Source: Roseiarcus sp963730555 (GTDB lineage: Bacteria > Pseudomonadota > Alphaproteobacteria > Rhizobiales > Beijerinckiaceae). Taken from it: a stretch of DNA of 64,000 nucleotides. Positions 35,500 through 44,911 of this stretch are shown one piece after another. The stretch covers positions 62,001-126,000 of the forward strand of contig CAVSSS010000028.1 of assembly GCA_963730555.1 (NCBI GenBank). Direction: 5' to 3'. The notes under the pieces were generated by a model that saw only the letters and a program-made list of their open reading frames with translations, ran no database searches and had not been told where the DNA came from. Each line of letters starts with the position of its first letter. The stretch's first letter is position 1. Made by a program: the position numbers and the translations under genes.

Positions 35500-35766
35500 C
35501 TAGCCGTAGCGCAACCGCGATCGCTCCCGCGCCTTGCGGGCCTCGGTCTCCCGATCACGAGGCGGAGCGGAGCTGTGGAGGGAGAAGATGAGTTTGCGCG
35601 CCGCCTCAGTCACCTCATCGACAGCGCGGTCGAACGCCTCGGCGTTGGCCTGCGACGGCTTTGCGAACCCGCTCACCTTGCGCACGAACTGAAGCGCGGA
35701 GGCGCGGATTTCTCCTTCGCTCGCGGGCGGCTCGAAATTGAACAGCGGACGGATGTTACGGCACAT
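35500..35766 (-). CDS. DUF2277 family protein
   Basis: An 88-residue protein beginning MCRNIRPLFNFEPPASEGEI, the DUF2277 hallmark, followed by RASALQFVRKVSGFAKPSQA and a helical C-terminus (VDEVTEAARKLIFSLH). The family is small, soluble, widespread in bacteria and without known function. ATG 35766 is chosen over 35826 because MCRNI is the invariant start and GAGGC lies 6 bases upstream. Confidence 0.88.
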   Translation of the reverse strand: MCRNIRPLFNFEPPASEGEIRASALQFVRKVSGFAKPSQANAEAFDRAVDEVTEAARKLIFSLHSSAPPRDRETEARKARERSRLRYG

Positions 35767-35900
35767 GAAAGCCTCTTTTGCGAGCAGGACGATCGGATTT
35801 GGTCGCGCCTCAGTCTCGGGAGTCATCCGATATCCGTTGGGTGACTCCCCATAGCATACGGTCGTGTCCGACGACTGTAGTGGTTCTCTGCGAGCGGTCA

Positions 35901-35937
35901 GGCAAGAGCGCCTTTGAGCTCAGTTCGGGCTCTTGCC
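35901..35937. other. Perfect 9-bp hairpin in the gap before the type I secretion genes
   Basis: GGCAAGAGC (35901-35909) pairs exactly with GCTCTTGCC (35929-35937) across a 19-base loop. It lies in the 506-base non-coding gap (35767-36272) between the DUF2277 gene and the divergently oriented type I secretion operon. The gap becomes A+T-rich toward the ABC gene (36180-36260), where its promoter should be. The hairpin could be a regulator site or attenuator. Confidence 0.4.
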
Positions 35938-36272
35938 AAAAGTAGATTGTCCGGCTTGCTCAGGAGGAGACCTTCGAATGATATCCTTAGGTAGCCGCTA
36001 CAATGTTTAGGACCTCGGTTCAAATAACGGAGCGGCCGAAAGGAGGAACAGTAGTTACCGGCGTTCAGTCGGCCGCGAACGTAAACCATCACGGACGACG
36101 CCACGACGTGGCGATGTTAAATAACGTGACAATTTCGAGGCTAAACCACTAAGCAGGCGACACCCGCAAATTCGTGGAGGGAACATTGTGGTTGCGCGAA
36201 GGTCAAGGAAAAAGGTATAACTAAGAATAACGAGATAATTTAGATAAATCACCGTGATGGGGCAAGAGCGAG

Positions 36273-38429
36273 ATGGGATCTCCAGCGCCGGCGCAATTGT
36301 TGGACTCGGGGCTGTGTGGGCTTTCATTAGTGGCGGGATACTACCGTCTCGCCGGCGACCCCCTGCAGCTGAAGCATCAACTTGCGCTGACCGGCCGCAC
36401 GGCGCAGGCTGAGGATATCGTTCGCGGCGCGAATTTCCTTCGGCTGAAGTCCCGCATCCTTCGCGGGGTGACCGCCAAGCGCCTCCGCACCATTCCCTAT
36501 CCAGCGATCCTGGGCCTAAAGGAGGGTGGTTTTGCCATCCTGGGCGCGGGTCAGGCGAAGGGCATGGCGCGGCTGGTCGATCCGATCGCCCGGACAGCGC
36601 AAGAATTGTCGATAGAGGACATAGCCGCGTTGTCCTCAGGCGAGCTGGTGCTGATCACGCGCCGGTTCAACGGGGCGGGGGTCGACCCCACCACATTCGG
36701 GTTCCGCTGGTTCTGGCCCTCGATTCTCCGTTACCGGCGCCCGCTCGCCCATGTCATCGTCGCGTCGCTGTTCGTGCAGTTGTTCGCTCTAGCGACGCCG
36801 ATCTTTTTCCAATTGATCGTCGACAAGGTGCTGGTTCACAAGGGCGTCTCGACGCTGATCGTGCTGGTGATCGGCATGGTCACGCTCGGCTTGTTCGAGA
36901 CCATCCTGCAGTTCCTACGCACCTATACGCTGAGCCACACGACCAACCGGATGGATGTCGAACTGGGCCGCCGGCTGTTCCATCACCTCTTTCGCCTCCC
37001 GCTTGCCTATTTTGAGACCCGTCCGGCCGGGCAGACTGTGGCTCGCATGCGCGAGCTCGAGACGATCCGCAGCTTTCTGACCGGGCAGGGCCTGACCTCT
37101 TTACTGGATCTTGTGTTCACGCTGATCTTTTTCGTCGTTATGTTCATTTATTCGGTGAAGCTCACTCTGGTCGTCCTGGCTTCGATACCAGTCTATATCG
37201 TCATCGCCAGTTTCATTCGGCCGGTGCTCCGCGAACAGATCAACGAGAAGTTCAACCGCGGCGCCCGGTCGCAGCAATTCCTGGTCGAATCGATCGTCGG
37301 CGCGCAGACCCTCAAAGCGGCGAGCGTAGAGCCAATGATGCAGGCGCAATGGGAGGAGCGGCTGGCGGCTTATGTCCGCACATCCTTCAACGCCGGCGTT
37401 TCAGGAGCGCTCGGGCAGAATCTCATCCAGTACGTGAGCAAGGTCACGACGGCGCTGATCCTGTTTGTCGGCGCGCAATCGGTGATCGAAGGGACGATGA
37501 CTGTGGGCGAACTCATCGCCTTCAACATGATCGCGAGCCAAGTCGTCCAACCGATCCTGCGCCTGTCGCAGCTGTGGCAGGATTTTCAGCAGGTGCAAGT
37601 GTCGGTCGCCCGTTTGGGCGACATCCTCAACGCCCCGCCTGAGCCTGCGCCGCAGAACCTTCTGACCTTGCCGCCCCCGCGGGGCGCCATCGAGTTTCGC
37701 GACGTGACGATGCGCTACCGGCCCGAAGCGGCGGACGCGCTACGAAAAGTGTCGCTGTCGATCGAGCCAGGGGAGGTGATTGGCGTCGTCGGCCCGTCGG
37801 GATCTGGCAAGTCCACCCTAACCAAGCTCATCCAGCGCCTCTATAGTCCTCAATCGGGTCAAGTGATGCTCGATGGCGTCGACATTGCCCAGCTCGATCC
37901 CGGCTGGTTGCGACGGCAGATCGGTGTCGTCCTACAGGAGAACATTCTTTTCAACCGCACGATCCATGAGAACATCGCGCTCGGCGACCCCGCCATGGCG
38001 CGCGTAATTGTGATGCATGCGGCTCGCCTTGCCGGCGCGGACGAATTTATCGCCCAGTTGCCGCAAGGCTACGACACGATGATTGAGGAACGCGGCGCCA
38101 ATCTTTCTGGCGGCCAGCGTCAGCGCATCGCGATCGCCAGGGCGCTTGTGGCAAACCCCCGCGTTCTGATCCTGGATGAGGCGACCTCCGCGCTCGACTA
38201 CGAGAGCGAACGGATCATTCAAGAGAATATGCGCTCGATCGTGCGCGGGCGCACTGTCATCATCATAGCTCATCGCCTGGCGGCGGTTCGCCCCTGTTCC
38301 CGGATCGTGGGAATGCTGAGAGGGGAGATCGTCGAGATTGGCGGGCATGAAGAGCTTCTCCGCCGCAAGGAGGGCCTCTATGCCCGCCTCTGGGCGTTGC
38401 AGTCCGACCAGGCGAGGACGCCAGCGTGA
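36273..38429 (+). CDS. Type I secretion ABC permease/ATPase, HlyB type
   Basis: A 718-residue inner-membrane exporter. Residues 1-130 form a C39-peptidase-like domain in which the catalytic Cys is Ser (LLDSGLCGLSLVAGYYRLAG), so it is a docking domain, as in HlyB. Six membrane helices occupy about 155-430. The nucleotide-binding domain has Walker A GPSGSGKST (about 507-515), signature LSGGQRQR (about 610), Walker B VLILDEATSALD (about 632) and H-loop IIIAHRL. Such exporters send RTX-type proteins with uncleaved C-terminal signals across both membranes together with HlyD and TolC. The stop overlaps the hlyD start (GTGA). No substrate or TolC gene lies beside it. Confidence 0.93.
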   Translation: MGSPAPAQLLDSGLCGLSLVAGYYRLAGDPLQLKHQLALTGRTAQAEDIVRGANFLRLKSRILRGVTAKRLRTIPYPAILGLKEGGFAILGAGQAKGMARLVDPIARTAQELSIEDIAALSSGELVLITRRFNGAGVDPTTFGFRWFWPSILRYRRPLAHVIVASLFVQLFALATPIFFQLIVDKVLVHKGVSTLIVLVIGMVTLGLFETILQFLRTYTLSHTTNRMDVELGRRLFHHLFRLPLAYFETRPAGQTVARMRELETIRSFLTGQGLTSLLDLVFTLIFFVVMFIYSVKLTLVVLASIPVYIVIASFIRPVLREQINEKFNRGARSQQFLVESIVGAQTLKAASVEPMMQAQWEERLAAYVRTSFNAGVSGALGQNLIQYVSKVTTALILFVGAQSVIEGTMTVGELIAFNMIASQVVQPILRLSQLWQDFQQVQVSVARLGDILNAPPEPAPQNLLTLPPPRGAIEFRDVTMRYRPEAADALRKVSLSIEPGEVIGVVGPSGSGKSTLTKLIQRLYSPQSGQVMLDGVDIAQLDPGWLRRQIGVVLQENILFNRTIHENIALGDPAMARVIVMHAARLAGADEFIAQLPQGYDTMIEERGANLSGGQRQRIAIARALVANPRVLILDEATSALDYESERIIQENMRSIVRGRTVIIIAHRLAAVRPCSRIVGMLRGEIVEIGGHEELLRRKEGLYARLWALQSDQARTPA

Positions 38430-40003
38430 ACGAACGTGCAGCGCCGCCGGTAGCGCCCCCGCCCCCACCGCAGCCTCGGCCCTCGCGGGCAACGCCGATC
38501 CCGGTTACCGGGAGCGACCGCGAATTCCTGCCGGCCGCGCTCGAAATCCTCGAAACGCCGCCTCCTCCCTTGCCGATTGCGCTGATGGCGACAATCAGCG
38601 CGTGCGCGCTAGCGGCCCTGGTGTGGTCGTATTTCGGCCGGCTGGACGTCCATGCGACGGCGCCGGGCAAGATCGAGCCGGCTGGCTACGCCAAGGTGAT
38701 CGAGCCGCTCGATCCCGGCAAAATTGCCGCGATCCACGTGGAGAAGGGCCAGAGCGTCAAGGCGGGAGACCTCCTCTTGGAGCTCGATCCCACGGAGGCC
38801 GGCGCCGACGCGTTGAGCGCCAAGGATGCGCTCAGCGCGAGTATGGCGGAGGTCGCGCGGCGCCGTTACGCGATTAACGCCGTGCGAGCTGCTGAGATCG
38901 AGGTTCAGACAGCGCAAGACCGGCTTGATGCGCGCGGCAAGGACGATGCTCCGCCGGGTACGGACTCCGGCTCGGTCGAAAGCCTGGCAGGCCAGGCGGA
39001 ATTGAAGATCGCTTGGGACCCGGCTTTACCCGAACAGTTCCAGTTGCGGGAGGAAGCCGTACTGCGGGCGGATCTCGCCCAGCTCTCCGACGCCCTCAAG
39101 GCGCTCGACCGGCAGATGGCCGAAAAGCTGGCGACGCAAAAGCGCCTCAACATGAGCATCGCCTTCCAGAACAAGCTGATGGAGACTTTAAATCAGCGCG
39201 TCTCGACCAGGCAGCAGGCGATCGACCTCAACGTTGGCACCAAGATCGATCTTTATAACGCCAAGGAAGAGCTGGAAAAGGATGAGGCGGCGCTCGCGTC
39301 CGACCAGGGCCAGTTGATCGAAACCGATGCGGCGATCAGATCGGTGCGCAGCGAAAAGGCCAAGACGGTCTCCCAGTTCATTGCCGACAACGAAAACAAG
39401 CTCGCTGACGCCGCGCGCAAGGCGGACGAAGCGCGTCAGGCGCTCGCCAAGGCCAACGCCCGTCTCGCCCGCACCCGGCTTTATGCGCCCACGGATGGCG
39501 TCGTTCAGCAGCTGGCGGTCACGACCGTTGGACAGGTCGTCACCACCGGCCAGCAGCTCATCGTGCTGACGCCCATCGGCGGCAAGCTTGAGGTCGAGGC
39601 GCTCGTGGCCAATCTCGATATCGGCTTCATCAAGCCCGGCCAGGACGCCGTGATTAAGGTCGACGCCTTCCCGTTCACTCGGTTCGGCGCGCTGCAGGGC
39701 AAGGTCGTCAACATTGCTTCCGCAGCCGTCGCCGAGCAGGACGCCAAACGCGCGCTCGCCAACCAAACGGCGACCGCCAACATGTCTCCCGAGGCGCCGA
39801 CCGCCCCTGGTCAGCCCGAAAGCTTCGTCTTTCCGGTGACGGTGTCGCTCGACGAGACCGCGATGAAGATCGACAACACAACCATTCCATTGACCCCGGG
39901 CATGACTGTGAGCGTCGAAATCCGGACCAACTCGCGCCGCGTCATCGACTACTTGCTTTCGCCGCTCGCCAAAATCGGATCCGAAGCGTTGCGCGAGAGA
40001 TAG
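38426..40003 (+). CDS. Type I secretion membrane-fusion protein, HlyD family
   Basis: A 525-residue adaptor with a short proline-rich cytoplasmic N-terminus, one membrane helix (LPIALMATISACALAALVWS), a lipoyl half-motif (GKIEPAGYAKVIEPLDPGKI), a long coiled coil (about residues 120-345) that should reach TolC, and the second lipoyl half and beta-barrel (YAPTDGVVQQLAVTTVGQVV; IKPGQDAVIKVDAFPFTRFG). GTG start at 38426 overlaps the stop of the ABC gene, so the two are translationally coupled. The last 62 bases overlap the 3' end of the convergent desaturase gene. Confidence 0.92.
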   Translation: MNERAAPPVAPPPPPQPRPSRATPIPVTGSDREFLPAALEILETPPPPLPIALMATISACALAALVWSYFGRLDVHATAPGKIEPAGYAKVIEPLDPGKIAAIHVEKGQSVKAGDLLLELDPTEAGADALSAKDALSASMAEVARRRYAINAVRAAEIEVQTAQDRLDARGKDDAPPGTDSGSVESLAGQAELKIAWDPALPEQFQLREEAVLRADLAQLSDALKALDRQMAEKLATQKRLNMSIAFQNKLMETLNQRVSTRQQAIDLNVGTKIDLYNAKEELEKDEAALASDQGQLIETDAAIRSVRSEKAKTVSQFIADNENKLADAARKADEARQALAKANARLARTRLYAPTDGVVQQLAVTTVGQVVTTGQQLIVLTPIGGKLEVEALVANLDIGFIKPGQDAVIKVDAFPFTRFGALQGKVVNIASAAVAEQDAKRALANQTATANMSPEAPTAPGQPESFVFPVTVSLDETAMKIDNTTIPLTPGMTVSVEIRTNSRRVIDYLLSPLAKIGSEALRER

Positions 40004-41072
40004 AGGGTCCGTTCGCCGCCAGCCTCGCAGAGTTCCTCCTCGAGCGATCGGCGTGCGCCGCCCGCGCCTCGCGAAACGACAGGAGGCGCCGCGTTTCCTC
40101 GTCCCATAGCGTGAGACGGACGCAAACGAGGCTTTGCCACAGCGTGAGCCGACCGACGTCGCGAAGCTCAGGATAGGCCCGCAGGACCTCGGGCAACCGA
40201 TAAAAGGGGACGCCGCTCGACAGGTGATGCACATGATGCACGCCGATATTGGCGCTGAACCAGCGCAGCACGGGCGGCAAATCGTAATGCGAGCTGCCGT
40301 GCAGCGCCGCTTCAGGCTGACGCCAATCCGTCGCCTTGTCCCACGTCGTCGCCTCGAACTGGTGCTGGACATAGAACACCCAGACCCCCATCGTCGCCGC
40401 GAGCAAGACAATCGGCAAATGGACGATGAGGAACGTCGTGAATCCTAGACAGAGGATTAGAAGGCCGGCAGCGAGCAGGATTCCGGCGTTGGTGGTCATC
40501 GTGCTGAGCCAGGGCATAGGGCCCTTGCGCATGAAGCCGACGGGCAGCCTGTTCTCCAACAGGAACACATAGGCTGGTCCCACGCCTAACATCACCAGCG
40601 GATGACGATAGAGCCGGTAGCGGAGACGGTCGCGCCAGTTGCGGGCGAAATATTCGCGCACCGTAAGCGTCTTGATGTCGCCGATCCCGCGCCGGTCGAG
40701 ATTGCCCGATGTCGCGTGATGGATCGCGTGGGAGCGCCGCCAGTGATCGTAGGGCGTCACGGTTAAGACACCGAGCGCGCGTCCGACCCAGTCGTTGGCG
40801 AGCTTACTCGGAAAGAACGAACCATGCCCGCAATCGTGCTGGATGATGAACAGGCGGATGAGCAGGCCCGCGGCGAGAGGCGCGAGCGCTAATGAAAGCC
40901 AGAACTGGCCATGGTGCGCTGCGATCATCATCGCCGTCCAGATCGCGACGAAGGGCGGGAAGGTCATCGCAAGCTCGAACGCCCCGCGAACTGCGCTCGC
41001 CCGGCGGAAAGGGGCAACCGCCTGCGCCCAGTCGCGCGCCGACCATGAGCTTCTCGGTTCCGTCGCCGCCAT
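39942..41072 (-). CDS. Membrane fatty-acid desaturase
   Basis: A 376-residue desaturase with three histidine boxes: IIQHDCGHGSFFPSK, RRSHAIHHATSGNLD and NIGVHHVHHLSSGVPFYRLP. The boxes bind the di-iron centre that introduces a double bond into acyl chains. Four to six membrane helices separate them. ATG 41072 (MAATEPRSSWSARDW) is chosen because the upstream extension is basic and unlike the family. The final 20 or so codons lie antisense to the end of hlyD. It may adjust membrane fluidity; an electron donor gene is not nearby. Confidence 0.9.
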   Translation of the reverse strand: MAATEPRSSWSARDWAQAVAPFRRASAVRGAFELAMTFPPFVAIWTAMMIAAHHGQFWLSLALAPLAAGLLIRLFIIQHDCGHGSFFPSKLANDWVGRALGVLTVTPYDHWRRSHAIHHATSGNLDRRGIGDIKTLTVREYFARNWRDRLRYRLYRHPLVMLGVGPAYVFLLENRLPVGFMRKGPMPWLSTMTTNAGILLAAGLLILCLGFTTFLIVHLPIVLLAATMGVWVFYVQHQFEATTWDKATDWRQPEAALHGSSHYDLPPVLRWFSANIGVHHVHHLSSGVPFYRLPEVLRAYPELRDVGRLTLWQSLVCVRLTLWDEETRRLLSFREARAAHADRSRRNSARLAANGPSISRATLRIRFWRAAKASSR

Positions 41073-41484
41073 CCTGCACCTCGTCCGATATGCGCTTTCA
41101 AGGAAAAGCGTCGTCGAGCGGGTGGTCGACTGCGCCGAAGGGAGGATCGAAAGATCCCCCCACAATTCCATAGACAGACGGCCGTGAAAAAGCGATGACA
41201 ATTCGCGCTTTCCAGACCAATTTCGAGCGGAAGCAGCGGCGCCAAGGGCGTGCTGCCCCCATGATGTGTGTTTGTTATCCGCAACACCCGCCAAACCCCG
41301 TCCAAATAAACGGCAATCAAAGCCAGTTTCCGCGCCGCCCGAGTTTGTCAGGCGATCCCGGTCGATGGCGCAGATGCTGGCGGCCGCCAGAGCCGGGACT
41401 TAAGATCGAAGCTCACGAGGGTCATCGTCCGCCGACCTCGCCCGGGGCCCTAAGGTTGAACGCAAGCCATACGGAGAACATCCC
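41073..41484. other. Promoter region between desaturase and tautomerase genes
   Basis: This 412-base gap separates two divergent genes. No gene, terminator or recognised operator is seen. ACGGAGAAC just before 41485 is a likely ribosome-binding site for the tautomerase. Confidence 0.45.
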
Positions 41485-41865
41485 ATGCCTCTCGTCCGTA
41501 TCGATCTGCGCAAAGGCAAATAGACTGCTTATCGCGAGGCGATCAGCCGCATCGTGCATGAGTCACTGGTCAGCGTCGGCGTGCCGAAGGACGACCGTTT
41601 CCAGCTGATCGCCGAATACGACACCGAGAACTTCGTCTTCGATCCGAACTATCTCGACATCCGCCGCACCGAGGACCTGGTGATCATCCAGATCACCTGG
41701 AACGAGGGTCGGACCGTCGAGCAAAAGAAGGCGCTCTACAAGGCGATCGCCGACGGGCTCGCGGCCACGATCAGCCTGCGCCGGGAGGACGTTTTTGTCA
41801 GCCTGATCGAGGTCAAACGAGAGAACTGGTCGTTCGGCAACGGCGTCGCGCAATATGCGACGTGA
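41485..41865 (+). pseudogene. Tautomerase-superfamily protein with an in-frame TAG
   Basis: The frame opens MPLVRIDLRKGK, hits TAG at 41521-41523, and then continues TAYREAISRIVHESLVSVG to the natural stop, including DDRFQLIAEYDTENFVFDPN and RREDVFVSLIEVKRENWSFG. The whole is 127 residues including the stop position. Pro after the start Met would be the catalytic base of the 4-oxalocrotonate tautomerase superfamily. Relatives have Ser at the stop position, so TCG to TAG explains it. A start downstream of the stop would lack the catalytic proline, so the gene is inactive if the stop is real. Confidence 0.78.
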
Positions 41866-41916
41866 TGCCCGAGCAGCCGATGCAGCGCCTCAAGTTCTTC
41901 GCGCAAAGCGCCGACA

Positions 41917-42651
41917 TCACTGGCAAATGCGATAGCTGGCGTTCGAGCCGTGCGGCTCAACGTCGAGGTGCATGTTGGTGGCGTGGAAGGCGTCAGAGCC
42001 TGGACCCAGAACCGTCGTGAACCAGCCGCAGGCCGCCGTCCGTATCGCGCGGAAGTAGGACGTTTCGTCCGCGCTCGTCTGCCGCTCGATGAGGATTCGC
42101 CGCTTGTCCGCGAGCGTGATCGCGATGAAATCGACCGCCAGTCCCTTGGCGTGAGCGGTGATCTTGCTCCCGGCCACGCGGTCCTGGGCGCGGCAATCAT
42201 AGCCCGGACCGGTCTCGATCGCCGCGACCTTGGCGTGCAGCGTCGCCTGGCCAAGCGGCGCGACGATGAGGCGGACATAGTCGGCGAGGACAGAGGCGAA
42301 TTCGCAAGCGACCAGCGGGCGGTCTGGCAGGCTCACCGCTTGGTCTTCCGCAATGATCGATAAGAGCCGGACCGGCGCCTCGACCCCGCAACCTCCAGCC
42401 GGCGCCGGCGGCGGCCCCGCAGCCTCGGCGCTCGCGCCCTCCGCGATCAGTTTCGCGAGGCAGGCCGAAGCCGCATTTCCGTTCAGCGTGGCAGGGGGCG
42501 GCGCGGTCGGCTCCGCAGGCGTTGCAAGCTTCGGCGGCCGGGGCGGCGGCAGCGGCGTTTCGTTCGCCATCGCGCTCGCCGAGGCCGCGAGGGCCAGCGT
42601 CGCCAGCGGCAGCGCTGATCGGCGGACTGCCGCGACCGAATACGCTGTCAT
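41917..42651 (-). CDS. Extensin-like C-terminal domain exported protein
   Basis: A 244-residue protein with a signal peptide (ALPLATLALAASASAMANE), a proline-rich linker (LPPPRPPKLATP) and an extensin-like domain of the kind common in alphaproteobacteria. Features are GGCGVEAPVRLLSI, PDRPLVACEFASVLADYV, GPGYDCRAQDRVAGSKITAH, AKGLAVDFIAITLADKRR and the terminal TNMHLDVEPHGSNASYRICQ. The conserved His and Asp (HAKGLAVDF, MHLDVEPHG) suggest a D-Ala-D-Ala carboxypeptidase-like zinc hydrolase acting on peptidoglycan, which is inference. ATG 42651 opens the signal peptide. Confidence 0.85.
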   Translation of the reverse strand: MTAYSVAAVRRSALPLATLALAASASAMANETPLPPPRPPKLATPAEPTAPPPATLNGNAASACLAKLIAEGASAEAAGPPPAPAGGCGVEAPVRLLSIIAEDQAVSLPDRPLVACEFASVLADYVRLIVAPLGQATLHAKVAAIETGPGYDCRAQDRVAGSKITAHAKGLAVDFIAITLADKRRILIERQTSADETSYFRAIRTAACGWFTTVLGPGSDAFHATNMHLDVEPHGSNASYRICQ

Positions 42652-42738
42652 CAGAACTCCGCATAACACTCTGTCAATACGACAGATTTGTCCGCTCAAG
42701 CCTGCGAGCCACGGCTCGGAGCCACGTGCAGGCAAGCG

Positions 42739-43350
42739 CTAAGCATCGCTCTTGTCCAGGCTCTGAATCTGTTCAAACACGCTTCGCTTGTTTTCGATGC
42801 CGAGGAACGCCGGTGTGGGATCGAGTGATGGAGTCCAGCTGGAATAGCGGTAGCCGAGCCCATAAAAGGGCATGGGCTGGCCAAAGCGGATACTGCCCTT
42901 GCCGTTTGCGCCTTCGACCAAGCTCGTTTCGAGCAAGCGATTGAGGTTCAACGCGGTGAACTTGGTGAACGGCCACGAGCGCACGATCAAAACCCGCCTG
43001 TTCGTGAGAGCTTGAATTCCGCTCCTGACCCAAGCGTCGAGCAGAAATCGCCCTGCGACGAAGTATATTCCAATCAGCACGAACGCCGCGCCAAAGAGCC
43101 TTGAAAAATAAGGGCGCCTATAAAAAAATTGGCCCGTTTCGAGCCCTCTTGCAGCAGGTCTGGAAAGAGCACTGTTCCCATTTTTCCGCTCAATGACGAC
43201 CCATGCGCGGCTTCGCTTCGACGACCGAGAGGAGATTAACACAGAATTTCTCTTTTTGCCAATAACAAATGGCCTGTTTTCTGATTCGTACTGTTCGATC
43301 CGTCGGGGGCAAGCAAAAAGGGGGAGCGTCGGAGGCGAAGGGACGACCAA
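42739..43350 (-). CDS. Bacterial-PH-like membrane protein, N-terminus doubtful
   Basis: The C-terminal 130 residues have one membrane hairpin (FGAAFVLIGIYFVAGRFLLD) followed by a PH-like strand pattern, IQALTNRRVLIVRSWPFTKF, TALNLNRLLETSLVEGANGK and GSIRFGQPMP, as in the YdbT/DUF2244-like proteins. In those proteins another membrane helix and a GE..LW.G motif come first; here the 75 residues before the membrane part are basic and unconserved, so either the start is wrong or an upstream shift has replaced the true N-terminus. Function is unknown. Confidence 0.55.
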   Translation of the reverse strand: MVVPSPPTLPLFACPRRIEQYESENRPFVIGKKRNSVLISSRSSKRSRAWVVIERKNGNSALSRPAARGLETGQFFYRRPYFSRLFGAAFVLIGIYFVAGRFLLDAWVRSGIQALTNRRVLIVRSWPFTKFTALNLNRLLETSLVEGANGKGSIRFGQPMPFYGLGYRYSSWTPSLDPTPAFLGIENKRSVFEQIQSLDKSDA

Positions 43351-43668
43351 TCTGCGCCCGAACCCTGCTACGGTCCAACGGCGCGCCGGCGCTTAACCAC
43401 TAGCCCGACCATGAAAAGCAATGCGGCTTTCACCGTCGCCAGGAGGCTGCCCAAGAACAACGTCTTCGGCTGTCCACACCATAAGCAGGATGCACTCGCG
43501 ACACTTGTCGGTTTGCCGCATGCCGAGCAGACTTTCGCGTGCCGCATAGAAGTGAAGTGTTCTTTCCCTAGGGAGCCTTGCAGTCAAAACGCGGTAACGG
43601 CTGAAATGTTCCGGTAAACCTGCAGTTCGTTCGTTCCCCCGTTCGTCCCGGAAAACGGAGATCCAGGC
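43351..43668. other. Gap between PH-like and SnoaL-like genes
   Basis: No gene is supported. Short open frames of 60 to 70 codons on both strands lack protein-like composition. A divergent promoter pair is expected here. Confidence 0.4.
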
Positions 43669-44109
43669 ATGGTCACGCTTCCCGCCCCTCTCCTCTTGTA
43701 CATGGATGGCCTACGGGAGCATGATATTCATAAAATCAGGCAGTCCTTTGCGCCCGGACTTCGTTTCGTGACGCCATTGCGGAGCATGGACGCCGATGAG
43801 ACGCTTCGCTTCCTTGGGGCGCTATACGCGGGATTTCCCGACTGGCATTACGACAATGACCCTCCCGTCCTCGTTGGAGATGGACGCTGGGGTGTTAAGT
43901 GGCGCCAGGGCGGCACGCATACGGGCAAGCTCAAGCTACCCGGCTTTGTCGAAGTCGAAGCGACAAATCGGGTGGTCGCAATTCCCGAGCACTACTTCTA
44001 CTACAGTGTCGATGAAACAGGATTGAAGGAGATCCGGCCCGATCCTGTGCCTGGCGGCGCGCCTCACGGTATCTTTAAACAGATAGGCGTGGAGAACCCG
44101 CCGCTGTAG
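43669..44109 (+). CDS. SnoaL/NTF2-like fold protein
   Basis: A 146-residue single-domain protein of the SnoaL-like polyketide cyclase / NTF2 superfamily: MDGLREHDIHKIRQSFAPGL in the first helices, LRFLGALYAGFPDWHYDNDP (the fold's typical FPD[WF] turn), and WGVKWRQGGTHTGKLKLPG strands. The family includes ester cyclases and many proteins of unknown substrate. It stands alone. GGAGA about 9 bases before the ATG serves as ribosome-binding site. Confidence 0.75.
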   Translation: MVTLPAPLLLYMDGLREHDIHKIRQSFAPGLRFVTPLRSMDADETLRFLGALYAGFPDWHYDNDPPVLVGDGRWGVKWRQGGTHTGKLKLPGFVEVEATNRVVAIPEHYFYYSVDETGLKEIRPDPVPGGAPHGIFKQIGVENPPL

Positions 44110-44300
44110 CGGCGGAACCAGCCGGGCCGTGAAAGCGGCGCTCGCGAACGAGATGAGCGAGCCGTCAATATCTTTCTGGGCTCCGTCCTGGCGACGCTCA
44201 GACTGATGATCCCCGCCGTCCTGAGCTATTGAACCCGACCCCCGGCTGCGCCAAACTCTCTTGTGCGCCGGCCTCGTCTCCATTGAACTCGAGGACGCGA

Positions 44301-44471
44301 ATGCGGATCCCGATCCTTCTGGCTTTTGTGGCTCTCCTCTCCGGCTGCAACGCCAATCAGGCGATCAATCCCTCCGGACAGGCGAACCGCTGCGCGAACG
44401 ATCCCAGCTGCAATCCTTACAATCCCTCCAGCTACGCGCAGAATAACGTCGGGATCGGCGGCGGCCGCTAA
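44301..44471 (+). CDS. Small lipoprotein
   Basis: A 56-residue protein with a lipoprotein signal (MRIPILLAFVALLSGCNANQ), lipobox LLSGC and Cys16 as the lipidated residue. The mature 41 residues are Asn/Pro/Ser-rich with two more cysteines (ANRCANDPSCNPYNPSSYAQ) that could form a disulfide. No family is recognised. GAACTCGAGGACG precedes the start. It is the last gene before the low-GC island. Confidence 0.6.
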   Translation: MRIPILLAFVALLSGCNANQAINPSGQANRCANDPSCNPYNPSSYAQNNVGIGGGR

Positions 44472-44840
44472 GAGCCGGTAGGGGCGATTGCCGGACGGGG
44501 CGGAGAAGCCTTTGTCGGAAGGCATCGATCAGTTTGGGTTTTCTTGGGGTCTCCCCATCTGGCTGCGAAAACCCCTGTTTATGGGGTTGGAATTCCTTGG
44601 ATTTCGGGGTAAAGTGATCTCCAGAAAAAATACCAGCCGAACGATCAGGGGGACTCCACACAGCGGTCCATACCCGCACTTATCGGTGAGACATTCCAGC
44701 TAGCACAGGAATTATCCGGATGACTTTTATTACCCATTACTTAGCGTAACAATCATCAATACCAAAAGAATGAATCCTTCTATAACCATATCCACGTAGA
44801 AATAGCGCAATACGCTCCTTCACACTAAAATTGTTGTGCT
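44472..44840. other. Left edge of a low-GC island
   Basis: Composition changes sharply from G+C-rich to A+T-rich at about 44690. Before that point lies CCTTGGATTTC and GGGGTAAAGTGATCTCC, then AGAAAAAATACCA (44595-44634), which recurs inverted at 47932-47961 and, more weakly, near 34.4 kb. No gene is seen. The right end of the gap is the left inverted repeat of the IS21 element. Confidence 0.5.
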
Positions 44841-44911
44841 TGTCGATTTCCGCTGAGATTTGACCCGGAATTTCCATTGAGAACTGACCCGGCTTGATGA
44901 TGGTTTCGGGG

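Noticed and set aside
41521..41523. Pyrrolysine or programmed readthrough at TAG in the tautomerase
   Set aside because: Ser is expected, no Pyl genes are visible, and the window has many other single-base lesions that offer a simpler cause.
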